The position numbers and the translations under genes were made by a program. A stretch of 14,382 nucleotides of DNA, from positions 1 to 14,382 of the forward strand of contig JBBQTU010000101.1 of NCBI GenBank assembly GCA_038213005.1, read 5' to 3'. Source of the DNA: JBBQTU01 sp038213005. GTDB taxonomy: Bacteria > Planctomycetota > Phycisphaerae > Tepidisphaerales > Tepidisphaeraceae. Below are positions 6,400 through 14,257 of the stretch, piece by piece (position 1 is the stretch's first letter; the number at the start of each line of letters is the position of its first letter). Below the pieces are notes generated by a model, which was not told the DNA's origin, did no database searches, and saw only the letters and a list, made by a program, of their open reading frames with translations.

Positions 6400-7284
6400 A
6401 TGTCTCGCCTCTCGGCAGCGGCCGCCATTGTCATGGCCGCATCGTTTACGCCTATCATTTGGGCAGGTCCGTATTCCCCCGCTGACGGGGCTTCAACTGC
6501 GGTGGATGCCGGTGTTCCCGGATTCGTCGGGCCATCGGGCGATGGCGTTGTCGCAGCGGACAACTACCTCAACCCGGTATTCAAGGGTTGGGTCAGCAGC
6601 GTCGTCAGCTACACCCCGTCACCAGGTGTGGATTCCATCTGGCAGAGCACCGCCGCAGCGGTCGGGCCGGTCACCGGCAACTACGCCGATGTGGTCTCGC
6701 TTGGCGACCTGACAGCGCAGCAAATCACTGACGGCGTGTCGCCCGGCCAGATCGTGCTGAGTTTTTCGAACGCGATCACAAACGGCGCGGGGGCTGACTT
6801 CGCGGTGTTTGAGAACGTGCTGGGCGGCGGCACCTCCGCGTTCTGCGAGTTGGCATACGTTGAGGTCTCCGGCGACGGGATCAGCTATGCGCGATTCCCG
6901 TCGGTGTCACTAACTCCTGGTGCGGTCAACGCCTTTGGCTGGATGGACCCGACCAACGTCCACAATCTGGCCGGGAAACACTCAAACGGCAATGGGAAGA
7001 GCTGGGGCACTCCCTTCGACCTGGCCGATCTCGCCGCCGACGCGCTGGTCCAGGGCGGCGAGATAGACTTGACGAATATCCGCTATGTCCGGCTGGTCGA
7101 TATCCCGGGCACGGGCTACTTCAAGGATTCCCTGGGCAACCCGATCTATGACCCCAGCGTCACCGTCGGCTCGGGCGGCCTGGACCTTGAGGCCGTCGGC
7201 GTCATCAACGCCGTGCCCGAACCGGGACTCGCCGTGAGCGGCGTCGCCGGCTTGATGGTGCTGGGACGCCGGCGCCGCAGTTGA
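6400..7284 (+). CDS. Secreted PEP-CTERM protein under B12 control
   Basis: This is a 294-aa exported protein. Residues 1-22 are a signal peptide ending near WAG. The C-terminus has VPEP (272-275), a short hydrophobic helix (to about 288) and an arginine cluster, which is the PEP-CTERM signal recognised by exosortase. The body has segments such as VSLGD, GQIVLSFSNAITNG and DFAVFENV, which I recall from secreted proteins of Bacteroidetes B12 loci that lie close to btuB. That relationship is from memory and moderate. The ATG at 6400 is supported by AAAGGA 6 nt upstream. The same frame stays open further upstream through the riboswitch, but that part is not coding. Its role is unproven. A corrinoid-related surface function is inferred from the riboswitch and the DUF4465 neighbour. 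Confidence 0.8.
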   Translation: MSRLSAAAAIVMAASFTPIIWAGPYSPADGASTAVDAGVPGFVGPSGDGVVAADNYLNPVFKGWVSSVVSYTPSPGVDSIWQSTAAAVGPVTGNYADVVSLGDLTAQQITDGVSPGQIVLSFSNAITNGAGADFAVFENVLGGGTSAFCELAYVEVSGDGISYARFPSVSLTPGAVNAFGWMDPTNVHNLAGKHSNGNGKSWGTPFDLADLAADALVQGGEIDLTNIRYVRLVDIPGTGYFKDSLGNPIYDPSVTVGSGGLDLEAVGVINAVPEPGLAVSGVAGLMVLGRRRRS

Positions 7285-7347
7285 AACGATCTGCAGTCTC
7301 GTAACTGAATTCGAAACACTGACATCTGAAAGTTAAGGAGTCTTCAC

Positions 7348-8121
7348 ATGCGTCATCTGATTATCGCAGCAGCAATCGCAATTGTGCCCGTGGCAGCCAG
7401 CGCGGCCGACACGGTCATCACGCTTGACGGGTTGCCAGTCGGCCCGTCCGGCTATGTCAACGATCAGTCGCCTCTCAGCAGCGGCGTACAACTGGTCAAC
7501 TATTACGACACCACCTACGGCAGTTGGAGCGGCTTCGCCCTATCCAACGTCAACGAGCCGGCCACGCACGGCTGGGGCAACCAGTATGCAGCCATCACCG
7601 GCACCGGTGTCGGCGGCAGCGGAAACTATGCCGTCGGTTACATGGACGCCTTCAACCCGACAAGCACAGTGCAGATCAACCTGCCGGTCGGGACCCTGGT
7701 CAAGGGAATGGATCTCACCAATGACGCCTATGCCTACTGGTCGATGCACGACGGCGACGCATTCGCTAAGAAGTTCGGCGGCAGCACCGGCAACGACCCG
7801 GACTATCTCAAGCTCACAATCACGGGATACAGTGGCGGGAGCAGCACCGGGACGGTGGACTTCTACCTGGCCGACTATCGCGGGGCGAGCAAGACGCTGG
7901 TGAACGACTGGCAGTGGGTGGACCTCACGTCCCTGGGCGGCAACGTGGACCGGGTCCAGTTCACGCTGGATTCCAGCGATACCGGCGCGTTTGGGATCAA
8001 CACGCCGACCTATTTCGCGATGGACAACCTGACCGTGGCCTCCGTGCCTGAGCCGGCCTCGCTGGCGGTGCTCGGGTTGGCGGGACTGCTGTTCTCCCGC
8101 CGGAGTTCGCGACGGATTTGA
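7348..8121 (+). CDS. DUF4465 PEP-CTERM protein, possible surface corrinoid-binding protein
   Basis: This is a 257-aa exported protein with a signal peptide ending near ASAA (17-20). The DUF4465 hallmarks are clear: GSWSGFALSNV (58-68), GNQYAAITG (77-85), VKGMDLTNDAYAYWSM (118-133), GDAFAKKFGG with GNDPDYLKLTITG (136-160), FYLADYRG, DWQWVDLTSLG, and SSDTGAFGINTPTYFAMDNL (209-228). A PEP-CTERM tail follows (VPEP 233-236, helix, SRRSSRR). The start has AAGGAG 7 nt upstream and lies 63 nt after the previous gene, so the two are probably co-transcribed. In Bacteroidetes, DUF4465 proteins recur in B12-riboswitch loci, and I recall surface B12-binding proteins from such loci. Here the usual lipid anchor would be replaced by the PEP-CTERM tail. 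Ligand binding is inference. Confidence 0.88.
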   Translation: MRHLIIAAAIAIVPVAASAADTVITLDGLPVGPSGYVNDQSPLSSGVQLVNYYDTTYGSWSGFALSNVNEPATHGWGNQYAAITGTGVGGSGNYAVGYMDAFNPTSTVQINLPVGTLVKGMDLTNDAYAYWSMHDGDAFAKKFGGSTGNDPDYLKLTITGYSGGSSTGTVDFYLADYRGASKTLVNDWQWVDLTSLGGNVDRVQFTLDSSDTGAFGINTPTYFAMDNLTVASVPEPASLAVLGLAGLLFSRRSSRRI

Positions 8122-8149
8122 CGGTTTTCCGGGTTTACCCGGGCATCCA

Positions 8150-8180
8150 CCCGGCCGCGAGGGTTGACCTCGTGGCCGGG
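8150..8180 (+). other. Strong GC-rich hairpin between DUF4465 and prepilin-like genes
   Basis: CCCGGCCGCGAGG (8150-8162) and CCTCGTGGCCGGG (8168-8180) form a 13-bp stem with one G-U pair and a 5-nt loop, starting 28 nt after the DUF4465 stop. No T-run follows, so it is not a standard intrinsic terminator. It could protect the upstream mRNA from 3' decay or lower expression of the next gene. Symmetry and position are seen. Function is a guess. Confidence 0.55.
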
Positions 8181-8331
8181 CTTGAGAGGATTCCGCCAGG
8201 AATGGGTACGGCCGACGCACTGGCCGTGATCTGCGGGGGATGCGTGGGGGTGGTCCTGTGCGGGCGGGGACGCCGCACACGACTACTTCCGCGGACGCGC
8301 CTGTTTCAGGTGGAATCCGTATGAGAGGATT

Positions 8332-9150
8332 ATGATTCGCAGACGCACAACCTCGGCATTCACGCTGGTGGAACTGCTGGTGGTCATCGGGATCATCGCA
8401 ATCCTGATAGCGATCCTGTTGCCGGCGATTGCGGTGGCGCGTTCGGCCGCACAGGCGACGGTGTGCCAGAGCAATATTCGCCAGCTCGCCAGCGCGGCGA
8501 TCATGTATTCGCAGAATAACCGGGACGTCTGCCCCCCCGCCCACTACTACTATGTGACTCAGAATCTGCATCGCTGGCATGGCACGCGCCCGGCAGTTGA
8601 CAAGGCGTTTGACTTCACGACTTCCTGTCTCAAGCCGTATCTTGGCGATGGCCGTGTGCGAGGCTGCCCGGTTTTTGAGCCCCCGGCCACGGCGAACTAC
8701 AGCCTTGCGTTTGAGTCGTCGGCCGGTGGGTACGGCTATAACAACGACTACATCGGCAGCAGCATCGGGGTCGATCCCGGCACGTATCTCGGCATTGGCG
8801 CTTGGGAGCAATTCATCTGCAATGTGCCGGCCAAGTATTCTCAGCTTCACCGGCCGGCCGAGAAGATCATGTTCACCGACGCCGCCATCGGCCAGGCGGG
8901 CAACATGCTGGTGGAGTATTCATTCGCGGCCGAGCCAGCCTTCTATTCCGGGGGCACGGCGTATCCAGCGTCGACTCCTTCGATCCATTTTCGCCATCGG
9001 GGCAAGGCCAACATCGCGTGGGCCGACGGGCACGTCACCAGCGAGAAGATGGAGTGGACGGTGCCGATCAACGTCTATGGCGCGGACAACAAGGCCCTGA
9101 TGCTCGGATGGTTCGGCCCGCATGACAACACGCTGTTCAAGCGGGATTAG
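8332..9150 (+). CDS. Prepilin-like protein with H-X9-DG C-terminal motif
   Basis: This 272-aa protein has a type IV prepilin N-terminus: a short basic leader (MIRRRTTSA), then F10-TLVELLVVIG with the conserved Glu at mature position 5 (E14). A hydrophobic helix runs to about residue 31. Near the C-terminus, H212 and D222-G223 are spaced as H-X9-DG, the signature of the large planctomycete group of prepilin-processing-associated (DUF1559-like) proteins. Such proteins are very numerous in planctomycetes, and their function is largely unknown. It lies 210 nt after DUF4465 in the same orientation, beyond a strong hairpin. The start has a GAGAGG just 3 nt upstream, a tight spacing. It may be B12-regulated as an operon member, or it may be an independent gene. 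I prefer operon membership but only weakly. Confidence 0.88.
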   Translation: MIRRRTTSAFTLVELLVVIGIIAILIAILLPAIAVARSAAQATVCQSNIRQLASAAIMYSQNNRDVCPPAHYYYVTQNLHRWHGTRPAVDKAFDFTTSCLKPYLGDGRVRGCPVFEPPATANYSLAFESSAGGYGYNNDYIGSSIGVDPGTYLGIGAWEQFICNVPAKYSQLHRPAEKIMFTDAAIGQAGNMLVEYSFAAEPAFYSGGTAYPASTPSIHFRHRGKANIAWADGHVTSEKMEWTVPINVYGADNKALMLGWFGPHDNTLFKRD

Positions 9151-9215
9151 CCCTGTTCGCCAGATCGCCGATCTGCGGCCATCGCTTCTTTTCCTACCAA
9201 TCCGGCCGCCCACTG

Positions 9216-9243
9216 GTAACATGCCAAACCACGGTGTTACAAT
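9216..9243 (+). promoter_or_regulatory. Operator-like dyad over a -10 box upstream of moxR
   Basis: GTAACA (9216-9221) and TGTTAC (9235-9240) form an inverted repeat with a 13-nt spacer. The right half overlaps TACAAT (9238-9243), a good -10 hexamer about 90 nt ahead of moxR. No clear -35 box is visible, which would fit an activated promoter. The remainder of the 180-base gap from 9151 shows nothing else. Confidence 0.4.
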
Positions 9244-9330
9244 GGGTTAGTTAATGCGGGGCGGGCATGGTTCCCGCTGTGGATTCCCAAAAGGCGCCGA
9301 GCGTCTGGCAGCCAGAAATGGGGTGAACGC

Positions 9331-10263
9331 GTGCGTCGAGATATGCTGCAACGACTTCACGAGAATGTGCAGAAGGCCTTTTACGGGCACCGCAAGTCCG
9401 TGGATCTGCTTCTGGTCGGGCTGCTGGCTCGCGGGCACGTGCTGATCGAGGACATGCCGGGGGTCGGCAAGACGGTGCTGGCCAGGGCGCTGGCGCGCAG
9501 CATCGACTGCAAGTTCAGCCGCATCCAGCTCACGCCGGACCTGCTGCCCAGCGACGTGCTGGGCGTATCGGTCTTCAATCAGCAGACGCAGACATTCGAC
9601 TTCAAGCCCGGGCCGATCTTCGCCAACATCGTGCTGGCCGACGAGGTCAACCGAACGACCCCGCGCACGCAGTCGGCGCTGCTGGAAGCGATGGCGGAGG
9701 AGCAGGTAAGCTGGGAGAACCAGACGATTGTGCTGAAGCGGCCGTTCATGGTGATCGCCACGCAGAACCCCTTTGAGTTTGAAGGCACCTATCACCTGCC
9801 GGAGAACCAGTTGGACCGATTCCTGATCCGCCTGGACCTGGGATATCCGGATCGGGAGGATGAGCTTCGTGTGCTGACGACGCAGCCATCCCGCACGGCG
9901 CTGACGCAGTTGCAGCCGGTGATCTCGGCCACGGAGATCGTGCAGATGCAGGATGAGGTCCCGTCGGTTCGCCTGGACCGCGCGGTGGTGGACTACGTCA
10001 TGGATATCGTCACCGCGACGCGTCAGCATCCGCAACTGCACCTGGGCGCTTCGACGCGCGGCGCCCTGGCCCTGACGCAGGCGACGCAGGCGTCGGCATA
10101 CCTGGCGGGGCGCGACTATACCACCCCCGACGACGTGAAGAGCCTGGCCCGCTCGGTGCTGGCGCATCGGATCATCAGCAAGAGTTATCTGCAGGATGGC
10201 TCGGCCAACGCAGCGGCTCAGATTCTGGACGAAATTCTGGATCAGGTGCCCGTTCCCGCGTGA
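9331..10263 (+). CDS. moxR: MoxR-family AAA+ ATPase
   Basis: MoxR ATPases act as chaperone-like remodellers, usually of neighbouring vWA or DUF58 proteins. The protein has a Walker A motif in DMPGVGKT (41-48), Walker B in NIVLADE (99-105) and the sensor-1 ATQNP segment (143-147). It also has the family landmarks TPDLLPSD and EGTYHLPENQLDRF, and it is 310 aa, normal for MoxR. The start is GTG at 9331, preceded by a GGGGTG sequence about 6 nt upstream. An ATG four codons further in would also be possible. It is the first gene of a tight three-gene set with a DUF58 protein and a transglutaminase, a common planctomycete and bacterial arrangement. Co-expression with these is likely. Confidence 0.93.
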   Translation: MRRDMLQRLHENVQKAFYGHRKSVDLLLVGLLARGHVLIEDMPGVGKTVLARALARSIDCKFSRIQLTPDLLPSDVLGVSVFNQQTQTFDFKPGPIFANIVLADEVNRTTPRTQSALLEAMAEEQVSWENQTIVLKRPFMVIATQNPFEFEGTYHLPENQLDRFLIRLDLGYPDREDELRVLTTQPSRTALTQLQPVISATEIVQMQDEVPSVRLDRAVVDYVMDIVTATRQHPQLHLGASTRGALALTQATQASAYLAGRDYTTPDDVKSLARSVLAHRIISKSYLQDGSANAAAQILDEILDQVPVPA

Positions 10264-10309
10264 GCGACTCTGGCCCGCGGAGTCGCGATTTGTTGCAGCG
10301 GAGGCCCAT

Positions 10310-11560
10310 GTGAGCTGGTTCGGCTACGACAAGCAGACGAAATTCGGCGTGACACGTGTCTACCTCAAGCCGGGGGTGGATATCTCGTTTGCCGCGCTGG
10401 CGTATGGCATCGTCATGCTGGTGATCGGGCTGGCCGCGGTCAATACGCAGACGAATCTGCTGTTCGGCGTGCTCGGGCTGATGGCGGGCGTGCTGGTGAT
10501 TGCGGGCCTGCTCAGCATGGTCATGGTTCGGCGTATCGGGATCCGCCGGCAGATGCCGGAGTTTCTCGCGGTCGGGCAGGAAGACACACTGACGTATCGC
10601 CTGAGCAACTCCAAGCGGTTCTGGCCGAGCTTTTCGGTATCGCTGGGCGAGTTGGATGGGTGCGCTGCGTTTGAGCACCAGCCCTACGCGTACATGCTGC
10701 ACGCCGGGCCAGGCAGCACGGTCGACGTTCGCACGCGCATCCTTCCCCACCGCCGCGGCATCTATCAGCTCAGGCGTTACCAGGTGAGCACGAGCTTTCC
10801 GCTGGGGTTCATCAAGCTGGCCGCCGTCGCGGAGCAGGAGGACACGATCGTCGTGTTCCCGGCACTGGCGAAGGTGCATCAGCGGGTGCTGATGATGTGC
10901 CAGTCGGCCGAGAGCACCGGCTCGCCAATGCGGCCGCAACAGGGCGGGCAGGATGAGTTCTACGGGGTCAAGGAATATCGGCTGGGCGAAGACCCGCGGT
11001 GGATCAGTTGGAAGCGCAGCGCCCGCACCGGCACGCTGGTGGTCAGGGAAATGACCCGCGTCTCGCCGCCTCGGCTGATCCTGCTGGTGGATACGGCATC
11101 CGACGGCTCGGCACAGGGCGACCTGGTGAGCGTCGAGAGGTCGATCGCCATGGCGGGCTCGCTGGCGTCTCACGCCCTGGAGAAGGGATACCCCGTCGGC
11201 CTGTGCGCCTGGAACGACGGCTGGCTGCAACTGAGCCCCCGTCGCGGCAAGCGGCAGCGGCTGGATATCCTTACGGCCCTGGCCCGACTGCCGCACAACC
11301 ATCATCACGGCGCGGACGAACTGCTGGCGGCGGCCCAGACACTGGCCCAGACGGGCTCCACCCGCGTGCTGTTCACGCACCGCCCCATGGGCGATTCACG
11401 CCGATCAGGCCTGCTGATCCTGACGTCCACGTCACCGCTGGCGGAGTCGCTATTTGCCTTCTCAAAGGAGGTCGATTTCTCGCATTGCATGCCCGGCGGC
11501 GATGAGGCCGTCGTCGTCGGTCCTGTCGCCCCGGAAGCCGCCCGCATTGTCCGCACGTGA
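10310..11560 (+). CDS. DUF58 membrane protein
   Basis: DUF58 proteins sit next to moxR and transglutaminase genes in many bacteria. They are thought to work with MoxR in envelope assembly, but the molecular role is unknown. Two hydrophobic helices occupy roughly residues 24-70. The DUF58 signature is at about 218-247: YGVKEYRLGEDPRWISWKRS, then ARTGTLVVRE. An LLVDTASD segment follows, resembling the MIDAS-side part of a vWA fold. The start is the GTG at 10310, supported by GGAGG 5 nt upstream and by the matching family N-terminus. The longer frame from 10196 would overlap moxR and has no ribosome site. At 416 aa it is ordinary for the family. The gap to moxR is 46 nt and to the next gene 6 nt. 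Confidence 0.9.
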   Translation: MSWFGYDKQTKFGVTRVYLKPGVDISFAALAYGIVMLVIGLAAVNTQTNLLFGVLGLMAGVLVIAGLLSMVMVRRIGIRRQMPEFLAVGQEDTLTYRLSNSKRFWPSFSVSLGELDGCAAFEHQPYAYMLHAGPGSTVDVRTRILPHRRGIYQLRRYQVSTSFPLGFIKLAAVAEQEDTIVVFPALAKVHQRVLMMCQSAESTGSPMRPQQGGQDEFYGVKEYRLGEDPRWISWKRSARTGTLVVREMTRVSPPRLILLVDTASDGSAQGDLVSVERSIAMAGSLASHALEKGYPVGLCAWNDGWLQLSPRRGKRQRLDILTALARLPHNHHHGADELLAAAQTLAQTGSTRVLFTHRPMGDSRRSGLLILTSTSPLAESLFAFSKEVDFSHCMPGGDEAVVVGPVAPEAARIVRT

Positions 11561-11566
11561 GGAACT

Positions 11567-13963
11567 ATGTACGAAACGAAACACTTCATCCGTGCGATTC
11601 ACATCCTGCTGGCGATGGGATTCATCGGTTTCGCCATCGCCGCCGAGTCGCCCGGCACCCTGATCGTGGGCGTCGGATTGACCGTGCTGCACGCGATACT
11701 CACGCGAGGCCCACAGAACTGGCATCCGCCCCATTTCCTGAGCGTCGCGGTATCGTTCATCGCCGTCGCACTGGTCGCCATGGGCATCGCCCGCGGGCAG
11801 TTGACCCCGGTTCTGGGGTTCAGCTATCTGCTGGTGACCCTGATTCTCGTGAAGCTCTTTGAGTGGCGATCCAACCGCGACATTGGCCAGGGGCTGGTCA
11901 TGAGCCTGCTGCTGATGACTGCGTCGGCCATCAACTCGGCCAGTCTTGTCTTTGGCGCTCTCTTCATCGTCTACCTGCTCCTTGGGCTCTACGTCAGCCT
12001 GCTGCTGCACCTCAAGACCGAATCCGATCGGGCCGTTGCCGCGTTTGCCATTCCCGGCGATCGCCTTCCGCTTTCCCAAGGACAGGGACAGGCACAGCGA
12101 AGTCTGCGCCGGTCGCTCCGCCAGATTACGACGGTCGTGGCCTGTGCCGCGATTGCCTCGGCCGTGGCGGTGTTTCTCTTTTTCCCGCGCAGCAGTAGTC
12201 CGCCGATTGGCGGCGGATCCTTCGGCCTGACCAAGTCCACCCCCATGACTGGGTTCAGCGATCGCGTGAGCTTCGACCAGGTGGCGCGAATCACCCAGAA
12301 CACGGATATGGTGGCGCGATTACGGGTCACACGCCACGGTGAGACACTCAAACCCGGCGTCCTTTATTTTCGCGGCACCACGCTCAGCCTCTACTCCGGC
12401 GGGGTCACCAACGGAAACGTCATCGGCCGCTGGGAGTGGTTTCATGCCCCGGCAATCGATTCTCCAACCGTGGTGATGGCCGACCCGGGCGTGCCGGTGG
12501 CGCTTGTATCTGCAGAACACCCCAATGGCCCCGACAGCATCGAGCAGGAAATCACCCTCGAACCGACCGGCTCGCGAGTGATGTTCTCGCTCGCAGGCCC
12601 CACGACGCTCACTGCTGAGCAGCCGCTGCGCGTGATGTATGAGCCAGACGACGAGTCGGTGAAACTCCTGACTTCGACTCGCACGGCCATTCGATATCAT
12701 CTGATGTGCTCAGGCGAACTCGGCGGCCTTGTGACGGCGCCGCCGCCGGCGCCGGCGACAACCGTGGCAGCGTCTTCGCCAGAGATGCCTGAGGCGTGGC
12801 CGCAACGACTCTGGCACCGCGGCGGCGGCCGAGGGCGCGGCGGCGACAGCGCTGCCATGTTCCGCTGGCTGGCCCTAAGTTCGCGGATCGATCCGAAAAT
12901 CACCGCGTACGCTCGGCGCAAGGAGGTGTCGGGCCAAAGCGCCTCAGGCGCAGCCCTCGCGGGCGGGCGCACAGACCAAACCGCCCCCGACCCCCTGGAT
13001 GAGACCCTCGCGCGCAACATCGAGCAGCACCTTCAGTCTACGTTCTCCTATACGCTGGACCTGAGCGACACCACTCGCGCGGCCGACCAGGATCCGCTGG
13101 TGTCGTTTCTCTACGACAACAAGCGTGGGCACTGCGAGTATTTCGCCGGCGCCATGACGCTGCTGTGCCAGAGCCTTGGCATGAAGGCCAGAATGGTCAT
13201 CGGGTTTCGCTTGGGCGGCGAGGACCTCAATCCAATGGGCGAGTATTACATCGTCCGCCAGAGCCACGCCCACGCGTGGGTTGAGGTGCTGACATCGCGG
13301 GGCTGGCTGACTTTCGACCCGACGTCTGGGCGCACAGCGCCACACAAGACCGGCGTTTTCGCGCGCGCCGGCAATCTCTGGGACTATCTCCAGTACAAGT
13401 GGTCCGACTCGGTCATCACCTACAGCGCTGAGGACCGCCAGAACCTGGTGGAAGACCTCGGCGCCGAGTTGCAGGCCGGTTCGAACTGGACGAGCGACGC
13501 CTGGGCCAAGCTGCGCGGGCTGCTGCGCCCGGAGGGAATGTACGAGCTGTCCTCGCGAATCCTCGCCGGCACCATCGCCATCGCGGTGCTGGCGGCGATG
13601 GCGGCCGTCGGCGTCTTCGTAAACGAGAAATATCGCCTGCGTCGCCGCGCGCTGCGTATCGGGCTGGAGGCACTGCCCGACTCGGACAAGCTGCGCCTGG
13701 CCCGGCAACTGGAGTTCTACGACCAGTTCCTGCAACTGCTGGCCCGCCACAAGATCACCCGCCCCCGCTCGCTGACGCCGCGCGAGTTCGCCCAGTCGCT
13801 GACGTTCCTGCCCGCCCGGGCCTACGACCGGGTCTGCCAGTTCACGGAGGTCTTCTACCAGGTCCGCTTCGGCCAGCGTGATCTGTCGCCGGCCCGCCAG
13901 CGACGGCTGATCAACGCCATCCAGGATCTCGCCCGCCTCCTGGCCGGTCCAACCCCGCCGTGA
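11567..13963 (+). CDS. tgpA: TgpA-like membrane transglutaminase
   Basis: This is an integral membrane protein whose soluble domain has a transglutaminase-like papain fold. The Cys-His-Asp triad is visible: C523 in GHCEYFA, H569 in HAHAWVEV and D584 in TFDPTSG. The N-terminal ~210 residues contain several hydrophobic helices (DUF3488-type). Another helix lies at about 667-685, and a C-terminal cytoplasmic region (LARQLEFYDQFLQLLARHKI, 706 onwards) resembles DUF4129. At 798 aa it is slightly longer than the ~670-aa P. aeruginosa TgpA, partly from a Pro/Ala/Gly-rich insert at about 387-430. Substrates are unknown, but peptidoglycan or envelope proteins are plausible. The ATG at 11567 follows the DUF58 stop by 6 nt with AGGA just upstream, implying coupling. 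Confidence 0.92.
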   Translation: MYETKHFIRAIHILLAMGFIGFAIAAESPGTLIVGVGLTVLHAILTRGPQNWHPPHFLSVAVSFIAVALVAMGIARGQLTPVLGFSYLLVTLILVKLFEWRSNRDIGQGLVMSLLLMTASAINSASLVFGALFIVYLLLGLYVSLLLHLKTESDRAVAAFAIPGDRLPLSQGQGQAQRSLRRSLRQITTVVACAAIASAVAVFLFFPRSSSPPIGGGSFGLTKSTPMTGFSDRVSFDQVARITQNTDMVARLRVTRHGETLKPGVLYFRGTTLSLYSGGVTNGNVIGRWEWFHAPAIDSPTVVMADPGVPVALVSAEHPNGPDSIEQEITLEPTGSRVMFSLAGPTTLTAEQPLRVMYEPDDESVKLLTSTRTAIRYHLMCSGELGGLVTAPPPAPATTVAASSPEMPEAWPQRLWHRGGGRGRGGDSAAMFRWLALSSRIDPKITAYARRKEVSGQSASGAALAGGRTDQTAPDPLDETLARNIEQHLQSTFSYTLDLSDTTRAADQDPLVSFLYDNKRGHCEYFAGAMTLLCQSLGMKARMVIGFRLGGEDLNPMGEYYIVRQSHAHAWVEVLTSRGWLTFDPTSGRTAPHKTGVFARAGNLWDYLQYKWSDSVITYSAEDRQNLVEDLGAELQAGSNWTSDAWAKLRGLLRPEGMYELSSRILAGTIAIAVLAAMAAVGVFVNEKYRLRRRALRIGLEALPDSDKLRLARQLEFYDQFLQLLARHKITRPRSLTPREFAQSLTFLPARAYDRVCQFTEVFYQVRFGQRDLSPARQRRLINAIQDLARLLAGPTPP

Positions 13964-14038
13964 CGTCGATTGCCACCGGCATATCCTTTGGGCATCGGAC
14001 GCAGCGCCGAGCAGTCCAGCCTTGGGCTGCATTCCCGA

Positions 14039-14257
14039 CTAGGCTTTCACCTCCTTGGCCAGATCATCGAGATAAGGCTTCAAGATGAAGGAACTCTCCG
14101 GCTTCTGCAAGGCGAAATCCAGGTCCTCCGAGAAGCGGCTGATGCTGTAGAAGATGCGCAGACACGTGCCGCCCTGGAAGCCAGCCTTCTGGAAAAAGTC
14201 GGTACGCCCGAGCGCCGCCAGCACGATCTCCTGCGTGATCTCCCAGGGCCAAATCAT
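14039..14257 (-). pseudogene. Truncated AbiEii-type nucleotidyltransferase toxin
   Basis: These 72 residues match the N-terminal part of AbiEii/AbiGii (DUF1814) toxins, the nucleotidyltransferase half of type IV toxin-antitoxin systems. The core motifs are present: FQGGTCLRIF (27-36) and RFSEDLDF (41-48), with the acidic catalytic pair in SEDLDF. Family members are normally about 250-300 aa, whereas this ends with a stop after LAKEVKA. No matching continuation is visible in the 76 bases to the tgpA stop, and no AbiEi-type antitoxin lies here. I read it as a remnant left by a deletion. The ATG at 14257 overlaps the stop of the transposase fragment as ATGA. Confidence 0.75.

Noticed and set aside
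8150..8180. Intrinsic terminator after the DUF4465 gene
   Set aside because: The stem is strong but no run of T follows, so I list it only as a hairpin.
7540..8850. Long minus-strand open frame (436 aa) across the DUF4465 and prepilin genes
   Set aside because: It is antisense to two well-supported genes, spans their intergenic hairpin and has arginine/glycine-rich composition typical of GC-rich shadow frames.
12944..14032. Minus-strand open frame opposite tgpA
   Set aside because: It is antisense to the transglutaminase domain with its full catalytic triad and has biased composition (Gln/Arg/Gly/Ala-rich).
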